From contig ML058484.1 of NCBI GenBank assembly GCA_003013855.2, positions 5,195,344 to 5,259,343 of the forward strand: a DNA stretch of 64,000 bases, written 5' to 3'. The translations under genes were made by a program, and so were the position numbers. Positions 58,555 to 60,616 of the stretch are shown here, piece by piece (position 1 is the stretch's first letter; every line of letters starts with the position of its first letter). The notes below the pieces were generated by a model. It worked only from the letters and a program-made list of their open reading frames with translations. It did not search any database and had not been told where the DNA came from. Source of the DNA: Liriodendron chinense. Its lineage: Eukaryota; Streptophyta; Magnoliopsida; Magnoliales; Magnoliaceae.

Positions 58555-58785
58555 ATTTTAAAAATAAACCCCTTTAAACTAATCTAATTACAATTAAAAC
58601 CCAATAAAAAATAAATAAAAGTAATAAACCCAAGAAACAAAATCACTCAAAATCGCATTTAAGATGAAACATTATCCAAACTGAAATGAAAAAATAAGAA
58701 AAAGAAATCAGGTTTACTTACCTTCCATGGTATGGAATCCATGAATCTCAGTCCCCGTAAGAGGCCTGGCACCGCTGCTTTCCAT
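2531..58785 (-). CDS. CAMTA5: CAMTA5/6-type calmodulin-binding transcription activator, 12 exons located
   Basis: This is a nuclear transcription factor that binds CGCG-core promoter elements and responds to calcium through calmodulin (family knowledge). Twelve exons were placed: 58785-58722, 55973-55848, 54277-54162, 48653-48565, 40114-40069, 34291-34102, 10340-10170, 10080-10022, 7771-7352, 6671-5962, 4201-3658 and 2842-2531. They total 2847 bases, or 949 codons; all junctions are GT/AG and all phases agree, so the frame is open throughout. Domain order is CG-1 (about residues 25-147), a variable acidic and serine-rich linker, TIG (about 428-500), ankyrin repeats (about 615-715), IQ motifs (about 765-860), a calmodulin-binding stretch and a last IQ-like motif near 920-940. 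Arabidopsis CAMTA5 is about 920 residues, so length and layout fit. The short CG-1 signature and the linker words RLHEINTLEW and QDSFGRW place it in the CAMTA5/6 branch. The C-terminal tail exon was not found. Introns are huge and full of transposons. Confidence 0.95.
2990..3560. repeat. Imperfectly duplicated dispersed repeat in CAMTA intron 11
   Basis: Two related halves (about 3165-3300 and 3390-3515) share words such as 'tgatgacagccag', 'gtgtgattttc', 'gcaaacaca' and 'gaaaggcccggatctcacac'. Similar sequence recurs at about 4395-4640, 10585-10870 and 35655-35790, so this is a dispersed non-coding family. Confidence 0.55.
3658..4201 (-). CDS. CAMTA5: CAMTA exon 11, ankyrin repeats and IQ motifs
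   Basis: This exon encodes residues 664-845. It completes the ankyrin block (ERMVACLLSAGANP, YTAADLASIGGHDGLAAYL), then has the conserved KDTLAAYHNAADAAARIQ segment and two IQ motifs (ALKIQHAFRNY, AVRIQHRFRTWKIRREFL). The acceptor is TGCAG at 4204-4202 and the donor is TTCAA/GTAAAG at 3657. Confidence 0.97.
4395..4640. repeat. Dispersed non-coding repeat copy
   Basis: It shares words with the intron 11 repeat and the copy at 10585 ('gtgccaatgtggcacatg', 'caggccctttcattcatcagg'). It has no coding content and lies in CAMTA intron 10. Confidence 0.4.
5284..5475. repeat. Two-copy tandem duplication, 96-bp unit
   Basis: Units start at 5284 and 5380 with only a handful of differences; each carries 'ctttggatgaattatctaa' and 'cttccgcagcattcat'. 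It lies in CAMTA intron 10. Confidence 0.85.
5962..6671 (-). CDS. CAMTA5: CAMTA exon 10, TIG domain and first ankyrin repeat
   Basis: This 710-bp exon, the largest, encodes residues 428-663. Its first third is the TIG (IPT) fold with CVFGDLCVPAEMVQVGVFRC. An amphipathic region (NLFELSLKNKFQEWLLERV) follows, and it closes with ankyrin residues GQGVIHLCAMLGY and GWTALHWAAYCG. The acceptor is TGCAG at 6674-6672 and the donor GGGAG/GTATAG is at 5961. Confidence 0.97.
7352..7771 (-). CDS. CAMTA5: CAMTA exon 9, linker leading into TIG domain
   Basis: This 420-bp exon encodes residues 288-427. It includes the conserved word QDSFGRW and ends with the EQVFSIADVSPAWA motif that precedes the TIG domain. 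The acceptor is TTGCAG at 7774-7772 and the donor is ACCAAG/GTGTCA at 7351. It starts and ends in phase 0. Confidence 0.95.
7823..7851. repeat. (GAA)n microsatellite
   Basis: About nine GAA/AAG units abut the left end of the TIR element at 7857. Confidence 0.9.
7857..8468. mobile_element. Non-autonomous TIR element (Harbinger-like ends)
   Basis: The left end GGGTCCGTCTGGTAG and the reversed right end GGGCCTACTTGGTAGC form an imperfect inverted repeat of about 35 bp that continues into AAAAATTGTCC/AAAAGTTTAGTCC. The interior is non-coding and full of 'gccacatatgccac' words. No clean target duplication was seen. It lies in CAMTA intron 8. Confidence 0.55.
8470..9960. other. CAMTA intron 8 remainder, no gene seen
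   Basis: AT-rich, non-coding. A purine/pyrimidine-rich patch (9540-9590) and a CA/GT-rich patch (9895-9925) are the only structures noticed. Confidence 0.5.
10022..10080 (-). CDS. CAMTA5: CAMTA exon 8, small linker exon
   Basis: This 59-bp exon encodes residues 268-287 (DEASSFDQQKANELRDLKSN). Acceptor AACAG is at 10083-10081. Two donors are possible; GTAAGT at 10021 is the stronger and the one that gives phase 0, as exon 9 requires. It is separated from exon 7 by an 89-bp intron, the shortest in the gene. Confidence 0.82.
10170..10340 (-). CDS. CAMTA5: CAMTA exon 7, linker with RLHEINTLEW motif
   Basis: This exon encodes residues 211-267 plus one base. It contains RLHEINTLEWSDLL, a short conserved motif of CAMTA5/6 linkers, preceded by an acidic stretch. 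The acceptor is TATAG at 10343-10341 and the donor is AAAAG/GTAGTT at 10169. It lies 23.8 kb downstream of exon 6, across both nested Gypsy systems. Confidence 0.93.
10585..10870. repeat. Dispersed non-coding repeat copy
   Basis: It contains 'cacatgtgccacatggcatg' and 'cattcatcaggtgg', shared with copies at 2990-3560, 4395 and 35655. It lies in intron 6, close to exon 7. Confidence 0.45.
11093..11215 (+). mobile_element. RTE-type LINE fragment, left half (split by Gypsy element 2)
   Basis: The translation shows a degraded reverse transcriptase around MLFVDDV...ALESRG, typical of plant RTE LINEs. It stops at CCAAG (11211-11215), where Gypsy element 2 is inserted, and resumes at 25869 in the same orientation. 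Confidence 0.75.
11216..11775 (+). repeat. Gypsy element 2, 5' LTR
   Basis: It starts TGATGCAGGCC and ends GTAGCATCA. It matches 25317-25868 along its length, including 'ctattattaggcttttac', 'gtaggcattctaaaattt' and 'aataaagtattcctcc'. TATATAAAAAAGG near 11571 is a plausible TATA box and AATAAAG near 11667 a polyadenylation-like signal. Confidence 0.92.
11779..11790 (+). other. Primer-binding site of Gypsy element 2
   Basis: TGGTATCAAAGC lies three bases after the 5' LTR. It is complementary to the 3' end of initiator methionine tRNA with one mismatch, as is usual in plant LTR elements. Confidence 0.85.
11831..12420 (+). pseudogene. Gag N-terminal part of Gypsy element 2
   Basis: It opens with MASKGVTQEEFAQVAQL and continues, across stops, into gag core words (FEYKEITNNETAE, KFFGH, KRKFLPATYAHDLYQR). 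It is cut by the L1 poly-T at 12421. The zinc knuckle of the same gag reappears at 18448. Confidence 0.75.
12421..13021 (-). mobile_element. L1-type LINE fragment (3' end, zf-RVT domain)
   Basis: The T-run at 12421 is the poly-A tail of a minus-strand LINE. The translation gives the C-terminal zf-RVT region: APLKVAAFGWLVGRKKVLAI, ECLMCFRNAEFVDHLFIHF. It is 5'-truncated, with a second L1 abutting at 13022. It lies in the same orientation as CAMTA. Confidence 0.85.
13022..14523 (-). mobile_element. L1-type LINE fragment, second copy
   Basis: It starts with a 17-base T-run (13022-13038). Reading leftward it has zf-RVT remnants and then the RT C-terminal part (LLGKWIWHFGVERDSFWRNI, GSGALIRFWLDVWAG), ending 5' near 14523 within a GKPLLSLWDEILERM segment. 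The frame is broken several times. The abutment at 13022 suggests it inserted into or beside the first L1. Confidence 0.85.
14563..14611. repeat. (CT)n microsatellite flanked by CTACTAGT
   Basis: A CT tract with one CC slip is bordered on both sides by CTACTAGT (about 14555 and 14612). It lies upstream of the hAT transposase relic and may belong to its 5' UTR. Confidence 0.85.
14746..17622 (+). pseudogene. hAT transposase relic (BED finger, DUF659, dimerisation region)
   Basis: A degraded transposase runs from an ATG at 14746 (MSSSQSSSLKPKLNDPS). It has a BED-type finger remnant with VCGFRWHC and KQHLV (about 14790-14890). A DUF659-like catalytic region follows at 15225-15737 (KSWKTYGRSLMADGRTN-type segment, LINFLVNCPTGTMFSKSVDA, EEYVVQVITDN). 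The hATC dimerisation region is at about 16550-16690 (VDPNRNDPTLKKLAMRIL), and an acidic tail ends at stop 17620. Many stops and shifts show it is dead. The tail is interrupted by a solo LTR at 17252-17571, after which the reading DNNDNGGDQMPQW resumes. Confidence 0.85.
17252..17571 (-). mobile_element. Solo LTR of the small TRIM family
   Basis: Reversed, it starts TAATGCAGGGGCATTTTTACA and ends TCCTGCATCA, matching both LTRs of the TRIM at 21997-22552. Shared words include 'acaccggactcgagt', 'cccacgtaggaggattcga' and 'gggctatgagat'. It sits inside the acidic tail of the hAT transposase. Flanks CAGCA and CGACA are not a clean duplication. Confidence 0.75.
17623..18433 (+). mobile_element. hAT 3' flank and right terminus
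   Basis: AT-rich, non-coding sequence runs to a terminus that reads, reversed, CAAGGTGTTCCATATCTG, followed by subterminal GGCC/GTTACG-rich words. The same terminal 12 bases start the small MITE at 26267. Gypsy element 2 gag resumes immediately after 18433. The matching left terminus was not found. Confidence 0.55.
18434..19205 (+). pseudogene. Gag zinc knuckle and protease remnant of Gypsy element 2
   Basis: The peptide CFECGELRHHSFHC (about 18448-18490) is a CX2CX4HX4C zinc knuckle. Downstream a degraded protease region keeps CSENIV-like words and is interrupted by the poly-G tract at 18782. The sequence is colinear with the gag fragment ending at 12420. Confidence 0.75.
18782..18806. repeat. 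Poly-G tract, 25 bases
   Basis: An uninterrupted G run lies inside the degraded protease region of Gypsy element 2. It is one of four long G/C homopolymers in the window. Confidence 0.9.
19206..20660 (+). mobile_element. Non-coding LTR element (TRIM/LARD type) with microsatellites in its LTRs
   Basis: Two direct repeats, about 19206-19468 and 20440-20665, both start TGTGGAAAT. Both contain a GT-rich tract, the words 'ctcttgtggagca' and 'ggtctttagaccaagcaaca', and a long CT tract. The first is followed by TGGTATCAGAG (about 19471-19481, primer-binding site) and the second is preceded by the purine tract TTGAGGGGG. The interior of about 970 bp has no gag or pol. The flanks are Gypsy element 2 protease (left) and RT (right). 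The right border is uncertain by about 5 bp. Confidence 0.75.
21008..21568. mobile_element. hAT MITE, GTAGC-rich family, copy 1
   Basis: The 561-bp element starts CAGTGTTTTCGGTAGC and ends GCTATTTAAAACACTG, a CAGTG-type hAT terminal inverted repeat. It is flanked by a perfect 8-bp duplication CTATCAAG (21000-21007, 21569-21576). The subterminal regions are packed with GTAGC/GCTAC words. It interrupts the RT of Gypsy element 2. It belongs to the same family as 48709-49250. Confidence 0.93.
21997..22552 (+). mobile_element. Ultra-short TRIM retrotransposon
   Basis: LTRs lie at 21997-22241 and 22295-22552, both starting TAAT(G/A)CGGGAGCA and ending GC(A/G)TCA. Between them are only 53 bp, comprising primer-binding site TGGTATCAGAGC (22245-22256), a palindromic GTCTCGTGTTCGAGAC and a purine-rich CCGAGGG. 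The flanking 5-bp duplication GTTGA (21992-21996, 22553-22557) is supported by the host RT frame, which reads ...IKVD before and VD... after. The second LTR has an extra partial duplication of about 18 bp near 22440. A solo LTR of the family lies at 17252-17571. Confidence 0.82.
23516..24155. mobile_element. Harbinger-like MITE in the integrase of Gypsy element 2
   Basis: The left end is GGGCTTGTTTGACACCATGG and the reversed right end TGGCCCGTTTGGCACCATGG, with the inverted repeat continuing into ATTTGA. TAA flanks both sides (23513-23515, 24156-24158). The interior (about 23840-23960) carries the core of the common 420-bp repeat ('cttcatccaggtctttgtga'). The integrase remnant is colinear across the insertion. 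Confidence 0.8.
25317..25868 (+). repeat. Gypsy element 2, 3' LTR
   Basis: It is the counterpart of 11216-11775 and is visibly diverged (many substitutions and small indels, and the initial TG reads TA), so the insertion is old. A purine tract (about 25309-25316) precedes it. Confidence 0.9.
25869..26120 (+). mobile_element. RTE-type LINE fragment, right half
   Basis: It continues the fragment ending at 11215, after the second CCAAG copy. The peptide words KIDGQQMPKSD, NQMDGEM and KIGRMKWRCAS correspond to the RTE motifs usually written KIDGQEVPKSD, NKDGEI and KAGWMKWR. This colinearity independently confirms the insertion of Gypsy element 2. Confidence 0.8.
26316..27242 (+). repeat. Gypsy element 1, 5' LTR
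   Basis: It begins TGATGAGGACAC and ends CTTGCATCA. It contains several copies of the palindrome GGGCGCCC (26515-26605), a TATA-like TATTTAAGAGG near 26690 and a CT-rich stretch near 26760-26820. Confidence 0.97.
27247..27257 (+). other. Primer-binding site of Gypsy element 1
   Basis: TGGCATCAGAG, four bases after the LTR, is complementary to the initiator methionine tRNA end apart from one mismatch (C for T). Confidence 0.8.
27578..28660 (+). pseudogene. Gag of Gypsy element 1
   Basis: It starts MSNEQLSEQLAQLIQKITAL. The gag core is at about 27920-28210 (FLDWAADMDHYFEWYSM, KMKLLGQAKLFW) and the zinc knuckle CYECGNLGHISNQC at about 28593-28634 (CX2CX4HX4C). Breaks are a frameshift near 27800, an in-frame TAA at 28212-28214 and another shift near 28560. 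As these stand, no full gag could be made. Confidence 0.9.
28661..32342 (+). pseudogene. Pol of Gypsy element 1 (PR-RT-RNaseH-IN-chromodomain)
   Basis: The protease carries the active-site triad DSG (about 28898). RT starts at about 29395, with the box VVYFDDILIYS and YFDD at 29943-29954. RNase H has ACDASG (about 30378), DHEALRYL and ADALSRR. The integrase has the HHCC zinc region (HSGGIAGHFGRDKT ... CRTC, about 30940-31060) and core motifs DFVLGLPK, SDRDVRF and QTDGQT. A chromodomain (RYLVKWRNKPPSESTW) is at about 32115-32200 and the frame stops inside the LTR. Frameshifts lie near 28780, 29060, 29630, 30440 and 31780, a short RT segment is missing near 29757, and there are in-frame stops (for example 30086 and 31261). 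Confidence 0.9.
32259..32266 (+). other. Polypurine tract of Gypsy element 1
   Basis: GAGGGGAG immediately precedes the 3' LTR and would prime plus-strand synthesis. Confidence 0.7.
32268..33196 (+). repeat. Gypsy element 1, 3' LTR
   Basis: It is nearly identical to the 5' LTR but has a different arrangement of the GGGCGCCC repeats (about 32448-32570): one unit lost at the start and about 25 bp gained at the end of the array. Confidence 0.97.
33620..33965 (+). mobile_element. RTE-type LINE 3' fragment
   Basis: The peptide remnant MLRWMSRNTMNDKVKNEDI is typical of the RTE C-terminus (usual form MLRWMCGKTRRDRIRNE). It ends with 'gatgggacagggttgtgatgatgataa', the RTE tail word and trinucleotide run. 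It stops about 140 bp before exon 6. Confidence 0.8.
34102..34291 (-). CDS. CAMTA5: CAMTA exon 6, variable linker
   Basis: This exon encodes residues 148-210 plus one base. It is serine- and asparagine-rich (for example SNSGSFHSDMSGSAVLSEE) and has no recognised domain, as is usual after CG-1. Acceptor CAG at 34294-34292 and donor GCAG/GTGAGA at 34101 keep phase with exons 5 and 7. The assignment rests on phase, position and composition. Confidence 0.88.
34320..35184. other. CAMTA intron 5, no feature seen
   Basis: Non-coding, AT-rich, with no repeat structure that I could recognise by eye. Confidence 0.5.
35185..35274. repeat. Compound (AT)n(AG)n microsatellite
   Basis: About 19 AT units (35185-35222) are followed directly by about 26 AG units (35223-35274). 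Confidence 0.97.
35334..35548. mobile_element. Possible small MITE
   Basis: The left GGGGTATTTGTTTAGAATGC and the reversed right AAGGGCCTGTTTGGATAGAC are weakly inverted, and the interior has 'ttgtggaatccatgg'. No target duplication was found. Confidence 0.35.
35655..35790. repeat. Dispersed non-coding repeat copy
   Basis: It contains 'ccatgtgccaccacatgtgc' and 'tggtcccaagatcaggctgg', shared in part with copies at 2990, 4395 and 10585. It lies in intron 5. Confidence 0.4.
36364..39204 (-). mobile_element. L1-type LINE, 5'-truncated, RT largely preserved
   Basis: Reading from 39204 leftward, a spacer (KEEVFAKREEEFDNLVDEIH) leads into RT: AIWLKEGDKNTRFFHNMA, RSLSGEKAPGLDGFP, FIVLIPKKGGAEQSKDFRPI, LDIEKAYDHVDW, GLRQGDPLSPYPFV. 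The YADD active site is at 37998-38009 (minus). The C-terminal zf-RVT domain (APPRLAASVWLVGWKRIL, NICLMCMRNEETIDHLFIHC) and a poly-A tail (T-run 36364-36375) follow. One frameshift lies near 38030 and others are downstream. The endonuclease domain is missing. Possible 10-bp target copies, ctacatataa (36354-36363) and ctagatataa (39205-39214), differ at one base. It is in sense with CAMTA in intron 5. Confidence 0.95.
39215..40060. other. CAMTA intron 5, AT-rich, no feature seen
   Basis: This is strongly AT-rich DNA between the L1 and exon 5, with no coding potential and no terminal repeats noticed. Confidence 0.5.
40069..40114 (-). CDS. CAMTA5: CAMTA exon 5, end of CG-1 domain
   Basis: This 46-bp microexon encodes residues 132-147, including EHIVLVHYREV, the invariant end of CG-1. 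The acceptor is TTTTCAG at 40117-40115 and the donor is GAG/GTTTGT at 40068. It stands 8.4 kb from exon 4 and 5.8 kb from exon 6. Confidence 0.94.
40690..40850 (-). mobile_element. Ty1/Copia RNase H C-terminal relic
   Basis: Minus-strand translation gives RSKHQLTDILTMAVPSSQF and CDTLCKLGMCDICA followed by a stop, the usual end of Copia polyproteins (compare the family motif QLADIFTK...LGI). The adjoining 40550-40690 may be its 3' LTR remnant. Confidence 0.8.
41045..41130 (+). mobile_element. RTE-type LINE 3' end fragment
   Basis: It ends 'cccaaatagttagggcaaggttgtgatgatgatcatgat', the RTE tail word plus trinucleotide run. It lies in intron 4. Confidence 0.65.
41130..41818. other. CAMTA intron 4, non-coding, degraded GTGGGCCCAC-type repeat
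   Basis: It contains words of the common dispersed repeat ('gtgcccaccatgatgg'-like at 41230, 'ggcacaccagatgattgg') but no clear borders. No gene was seen. Confidence 0.4.
41821..43420. mobile_element. TIR element containing a solo LTR
   Basis: About 80 bp at each end are inverted copies: left 'caactagttgtattgtgaa' and 'ttgctttggacacatgg', right (reversed) 'caactagtcgtattgtagg' and 'ttgctttgggcacattgg'. The long imperfect TIR suggests a Mutator-like or related non-autonomous element. No coding sequence or clear target duplication was seen. The interior is largely the solo LTR at 42049-43043. Confidence 0.65.
42049..43043 (+). mobile_element. Probable solo LTR
   Basis: It begins TGTGAGGAGCACATGG and ends CCTGCGTCA. 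It has the LTR layout seen in Gypsy element 1: TATA-like TTATATATAC (about 42261), TTAATGAAAG, a T/C-rich exon-like stretch, 'accctagagccccatcc' and a final 'ccattgtcctgcgtca'. No internal domain follows. The borders and target duplication are unproven. Confidence 0.6.
43424..44609. other. CAMTA intron 4, no gene seen
   Basis: Non-coding; a short GT-rich patch lies at 43428-43465. Confidence 0.5.
44610..45668 (+). mobile_element. L1-type LINE fragment (3' end)
   Basis: The RT C-terminal part (WRVIIADKYGTHWSGW, GSGASIRFWDD) and zf-RVT (APPKVAVFTWLVNRNRNLTI) are readable with stops, and a poly-A-like tail lies at about 45653-45668. This is the only L1 in the window antisense to CAMTA. It is 5'-truncated. 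Confidence 0.88.
45740..45875 (+). mobile_element. Probable LINE 3' end with (ATC)n tail
   Basis: T-rich sequence ends 'tttaataaaattcat' followed by an (ATC)n run (45855-45875), in the style of plant LINE tails. No coding domain is recognisable. Confidence 0.4.
45876..45954. repeat. (AT)n(GA)n compound microsatellite
   Basis: About 22 AT units and 17 GA units form the left rim of the composite inverted-repeat element that follows. Confidence 0.95.
45921..48477. mobile_element. 2.56-kb composite terminal-inverted-repeat element with four internal repeat units
   Basis: The arms are about 45921-46115 and 48228-48477. Both read (GA)n, TTTTCAGACGCGCT, then 'gagagacttgcgctggttgg', 'agagatttt', 'ctcctcccacc' and 'ggcatttatgggac' when oriented alike. 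Between the arms are four copies of a roughly 420-bp near-palindromic unit (46104-46527, 46662-47070, 47243-47737, 47838-48252); the first is in one orientation and the other three reversed. There is no coding sequence. The target duplication is hidden by the microsatellites. It lies in intron 4, about 90 bp from exon 4. Confidence 0.82.
48415..48491. repeat. (CT)n(GT)n compound microsatellite
   Basis: CT units at 48415-48477 and GT units at 48478-48491 form the right rim of the composite element and mirror the (GA)n on its left. Confidence 0.95.
48565..48653 (-). CDS. CAMTA5: CAMTA exon 4, CG-1 domain
   Basis: This exon encodes residues 103-131 and two bases of the next codon. It contains VGNLDRIHVYYAHG and RRIYWLLD, the conserved C-terminal half of CG-1. 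The acceptor is CAG at 48656-48654 and the donor is GATAA/GTATGT at 48564. It sits only 55 bp from the edge of a GTAGC-type hAT MITE in the preceding intron. Confidence 0.95.
48709..49250. mobile_element. hAT MITE, GTAGC-rich family, copy 2
   Basis: The 542-bp element starts CAGTGTTTTAAATAGC and ends GCTATTTAAAACACTG, a perfect 16-bp TIR. It is flanked by a perfect 8-bp duplication GATATAGC (48701-48708, 49251-49258). The ends are dense in GTAGC/GCTAC words; the middle is AT-rich. It lies in intron 3, 48 bp upstream of exon 4's acceptor. Confidence 0.96.
49807..49913. repeat. Minisatellite, about 31-bp unit
   Basis: About 3.5 imperfect copies start at 49807, 49839, 49869 and 49900, each with 'ctattaggttt' and 'gcatgggcata' words. 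Confidence 0.75.
49914..50711. other. CAMTA intron 3, AT-rich, no gene seen
   Basis: Non-coding, with no terminal repeats or domains recognised. Confidence 0.5.
50712..50735. repeat. Poly-G tract, 24 bases
   Basis: An uninterrupted G run follows a T/C-rich stretch in intron 3. Confidence 0.9.
50757..50942. repeat. Two-copy tandem duplication, 93-bp unit
   Basis: Units start at 50757 and 50850 and differ by about one base in the stretch compared ('ttactttaatcatctcattc' against 'ctactttaatcatctcattc'). This implies a very recent duplication. Confidence 0.93.
51270..52360. mobile_element. Harbinger-like non-autonomous element, 1.09 kb
   Basis: The left end is GGGCCCGTTTGGATACC and the reversed right end GGGCCTGTTTGCATTG, with TAA on both sides (51267-51269, 52361-52363). 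Subterminal regions share 'taagttactta'-type palindromic words. The interior carries a GTGGGCCCAC-type repeat and minisatellite. There is no transposase. Confidence 0.85.
51900..52170. repeat. Degenerate minisatellite of about 30-35 bp units
   Basis: Successive units alternate 'ggtgggccccacat', 'gatgatccacat' and 'catcaaaggtgggccc' words, about seven or eight times. It lies inside the Harbinger-like element. Confidence 0.7.
52511..53165 (-). mobile_element. L1-type LINE fragment (3' end, zf-RVT)
   Basis: The T-run at 52511-52518 marks the tail. Translation gives VWCYGAPPKVAVFAWLVGRN and VCLLCLKDTESMYHLFIH, then a hydrophobic C-terminal tail. It is 5'-truncated near 53165. It is in sense with CAMTA in intron 3. 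Confidence 0.87.
53166..54161. other. CAMTA intron 3, no feature seen
   Basis: Non-coding, AT-rich, with a short G run at 53595-53604. Confidence 0.5.
54162..54277 (-). CDS. CAMTA5: CAMTA exon 3, CG-1 domain core
   Basis: This exon encodes residues 64-102. It holds the basic DNA-contact and nuclear-localisation region of CG-1, with GTIVLFDRKMLRNFRKDGHN followed by a WKKKKDGKTVKEAHEHLK stretch. The acceptor is TAG at 54280-54278 and the donor AAA/GTAAGA is at 54161. It ends in phase 0. Confidence 0.96.
54345..55166 (+). mobile_element. RTE-type LINE, RT C-terminal half and 3' end
   Basis: RT with active-site box MMFADDIVLIGKTREDVNTE (about 54408-54470) is followed by KTANQEVPNKK, then degraded RFRWFGHVQQRPRTIPI and RARGRPKRAL, the usual RTE C-terminus. 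It ends 'ccctaattagtcgggacaag' and a (GATGAT) run at 55166. It lies in intron 2, antisense to CAMTA, and starts about 70 bp above exon 3. Confidence 0.92.
55167..55847. other. CAMTA intron 2 remainder with a second RTE tail
   Basis: Non-coding. At 55760-55806 'caggcccaaatagctgggag' is followed by 'aagactatgatggtgataatg', another RTE-like 3' end adjoining exon 2. Confidence 0.55.
55848..55973 (-). CDS. CAMTA5: CAMTA exon 2, first part of CG-1 domain
   Basis: This exon encodes residues 22-63 after acceptor CAG (55976-55974). It shows the CG-1 core RWLRPNEIHAILCNY, then NVKPVDLPQ, matching CAMTA5/6 rather than CAMTA1-4. The donor is AGA/GTAAAT at 55847. It begins with two bases that complete the exon 1 codon (Asp). 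Confidence 0.95.
56282..56307. repeat. Poly-C tract, 26 bases
   Basis: An uninterrupted C run on the plus strand, hence G on the sense strand of CAMTA intron 1. Confidence 0.92.
56444..56485. repeat. (GA)n microsatellite
   Basis: About 21 GA units in intron 1. Confidence 0.95.
56897..57150. repeat. Imperfect tandem repeat with GCGGAGTT motifs
   Basis: Three copies of 'gtttagttgttccctttttt' are each followed by 'aatctttc(g/a)aaata' and 'GCGGAGTTCTAAAA'. Several have a second 'CGGAGTTTTATTTTTCCAT' half. Two of the motifs read ACGCGG (56973-56978, 57037-57042). It lies in CAMTA intron 1. Confidence 0.8.
57195..57330 (+). mobile_element. RTE-type LINE 3' end fragment
   Basis: It contains 'gaatggtggaacatgattca', 'cccaattaattgggatgagg' and a terminal (GATGGT)n-like run, the standard RTE tail. 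It lies in intron 1. Confidence 0.75.
57331..57915. other. CAMTA intron 1, rich in GAGTCGAGT words
   Basis: Non-coding; between about 57480 and 57910 there are repeated 'gagtcaag', 'tcgagtc' and 'caagtcgagt' words without clear periodicity, perhaps a degraded minisatellite. Confidence 0.4.
57916..58061. repeat. Two-copy tandem duplication, 73-bp unit
   Basis: Units start at 57916 and 57989; the only difference seen is 'ttcgcatt' against 'ttcacatt'. It lies in intron 1. Confidence 0.93.
58493..58551. repeat. (GA)n microsatellite
   Basis: About 29 GA units, roughly 170 bp downstream of the exon 1 donor. On the CAMTA sense strand it reads (CT)n. Confidence 0.95.
58722..58785 (-). CDS. CAMTA5: CAMTA exon 1 (start codon)
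   Basis: This exon encodes residues 1-21 plus one base of codon 22. The ATG at 58785-58783 lies in a strong context (CCGCCATGG). The peptide contains GTEIHGFHTME, the N-terminal signature just before the CG-1 domain in this family, which fixes the start. The donor is AAG/GTAAGT at 58721. Confidence 0.93.
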
Positions 58786-59010
58786 GGCGGAAAATACTTT
58801 CTCCGTTGCAGTAGAAATCAGGAAAAAAACAAAGAAAAAAAAAAACCCCACAAAACGAAAAATCCAAGCTTAAAATATCATGAAATCAAAAACGTATTAC
58901 GAGAAATCGCGTGGAAAACCGACCATTAAAAAGCTGGAGAGTAGTAGACCAGTAGGGATTGATTGCGGAACTCTTAGTGAAAATGAATAAACAAGAGAAG
59001 GTCCCAAGTC
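58786..59010 (-). promoter_or_regulatory. Likely CAMTA 5' UTR and proximal promoter
   Basis: This is the sequence immediately upstream of the start codon, on the sense strand containing CT/TTTC-rich stretches. I see no clear TATA box and cannot place the transcription start. The call rests only on position. Confidence 0.4.
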
Positions 59011-59439
59011 CAACGAGTTGGACCAAAAGTTACGGTTCACCTCTCCCAACTTAGTCAATAAAAATTCCATACCTTCAAATATGTGGGTCCCGCAAAAATA
59101 CCAACCTATTAAAAAATAAAATAATATCTATCCATTGATAAATATCAAAATACAATTTGGGACCACTCAATGAGTAGATGTGGATAAATTTCTCACAAGT
59201 TGATTTTTATGGTGAGATCAATCTATTGAGCGGTTTGGATTTTCCAAAAATTCAAAGGTTGGAAATAAATAATTTCTATTCACTCAATAGGTGGGCCACA
59301 TCATAGAGAACAATTTTCTTCCATTGATAAATAATCCAATCTATTGGACGGGTGTGATGATGCACAAATATGAAAGGTTGGAAGTTATTTGGTGGGTGGA
59401 CCTACAGTATTGTCCAACTCATAAATGTAAATAAGAGAA

Positions 59440-59884
59440 ATGTTCCAGTGCAACATAGTGATCCTAGTCGCACCGGTTCACTTGGACCGTCTATTCAATC
59501 GATCTGAACCGTCCACTAATTCCAAAACAAAATCCATAGGCTATCTTATAAAAATGATATTGATAGAATGATCTAATCAGTCTTTCATTTAAGCGATGAA
59601 TGGGATGGTTACAATTGCCTAACGAAAGTTACTTCTGAGAAGAAATCATGATGAGACCTAAAAGATAAATGGATAAAATTGTTGATTAGAATTTTTTGTG
59701 TGTAAATCTTCTTAACCGTCCATATTAAAGACCAATGATCAAATGGTTCATATTTTTGTCAGATCGGCATGATGTTTTGCATCACAGCCTATGAAATGTG
59801 AGCTGAGGTTAATGAACAGTCTAGATCAATGGATTGGACTGTCTAAGTGTCCAGTGCAACTAGCTCCAAGAGCAGTGGAGCATC
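59440..59884. mobile_element. Small TIR element upstream of CAMTA
   Basis: The left end ATGTTCCAGTGCAAC..TAGTCGCACCGG and the reversed right end ATGCTCCACTGCTC..TAGTTGCACTGG form an imperfect inverted repeat of about 35 bp. The interior is non-coding. No target duplication was verified. Confidence 0.55.
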
Positions 59885-60130
59885 ACACTATAAATAGTAA
59901 AGATTTTGATCGGTTCAGCAGCAGCAGAAATTACACTTTGTAAAATATTAAAAACTTAGGTTATGGGCTGATATTTTGTATGAACGGTTTAAATCATGGT
60001 TCTAATATTATGGACGGAGTAGATTTACATATAAAACATTCTATCCCTGCGCAGTGCTTGAGTGTTTTAAGCAGGTGGCGTGATAGACGCGCTGTATATT
60101 ATTCCCATCCAGGCCGTACATGGTGGGAGA

Positions 60131-60616
60131 GGATTAGGTGTTACCTGGGTAACACCTTAGTGGGTGTTACTCTAACCGTTTGAGGCCCATATTGATGAAA
60201 TTTTTGTATATCCACTCCATCCATCTGTTTTTCCATATAATTTTAGGACGAGATCCCAAACCTTCAGAATATGCAAATCACAGGTGGATCATACCATTAG
60301 AAACAGTGCCAAATGATCATTAAAGCTTTTTGTGGACCAAGAAAGTCTTGTATCAAACTGGTATCTGTATTTTTTTTCCTTCGTACAGATGTTCTTTACA
60401 TTATCAACAGGTTGGATTGTAAATAAACATTACAGAAACCTTACGATAGGCACTTTGGAATTTTTTTCCAGTAAAGCATTCTATCACCACTCTTTCCTGT
60501 GGTGCATGAGATGAAAGAACATATGAATATGCAAAAATAATACATTAATGTGGGCCTCACACGGGCTAGGGTAACACCCATTAAGGACCTAAGGCTTACC
60601 CGGTAACACCTAATCC
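60131..60616. mobile_element. TIR element with GGATTAGGTGTTAC ends
   Basis: The left GGATTAGGTGTTACCTGGGT and the reversed right GGATTAGGTGTTACCGGGTA match, and a second word GGGTGTTAC is also inverted. The interior is a copy of the common roughly 420-bp repeat with 'gtaaataaacattacagaaa' and GGGCCTCA ends. Confidence 0.8.
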
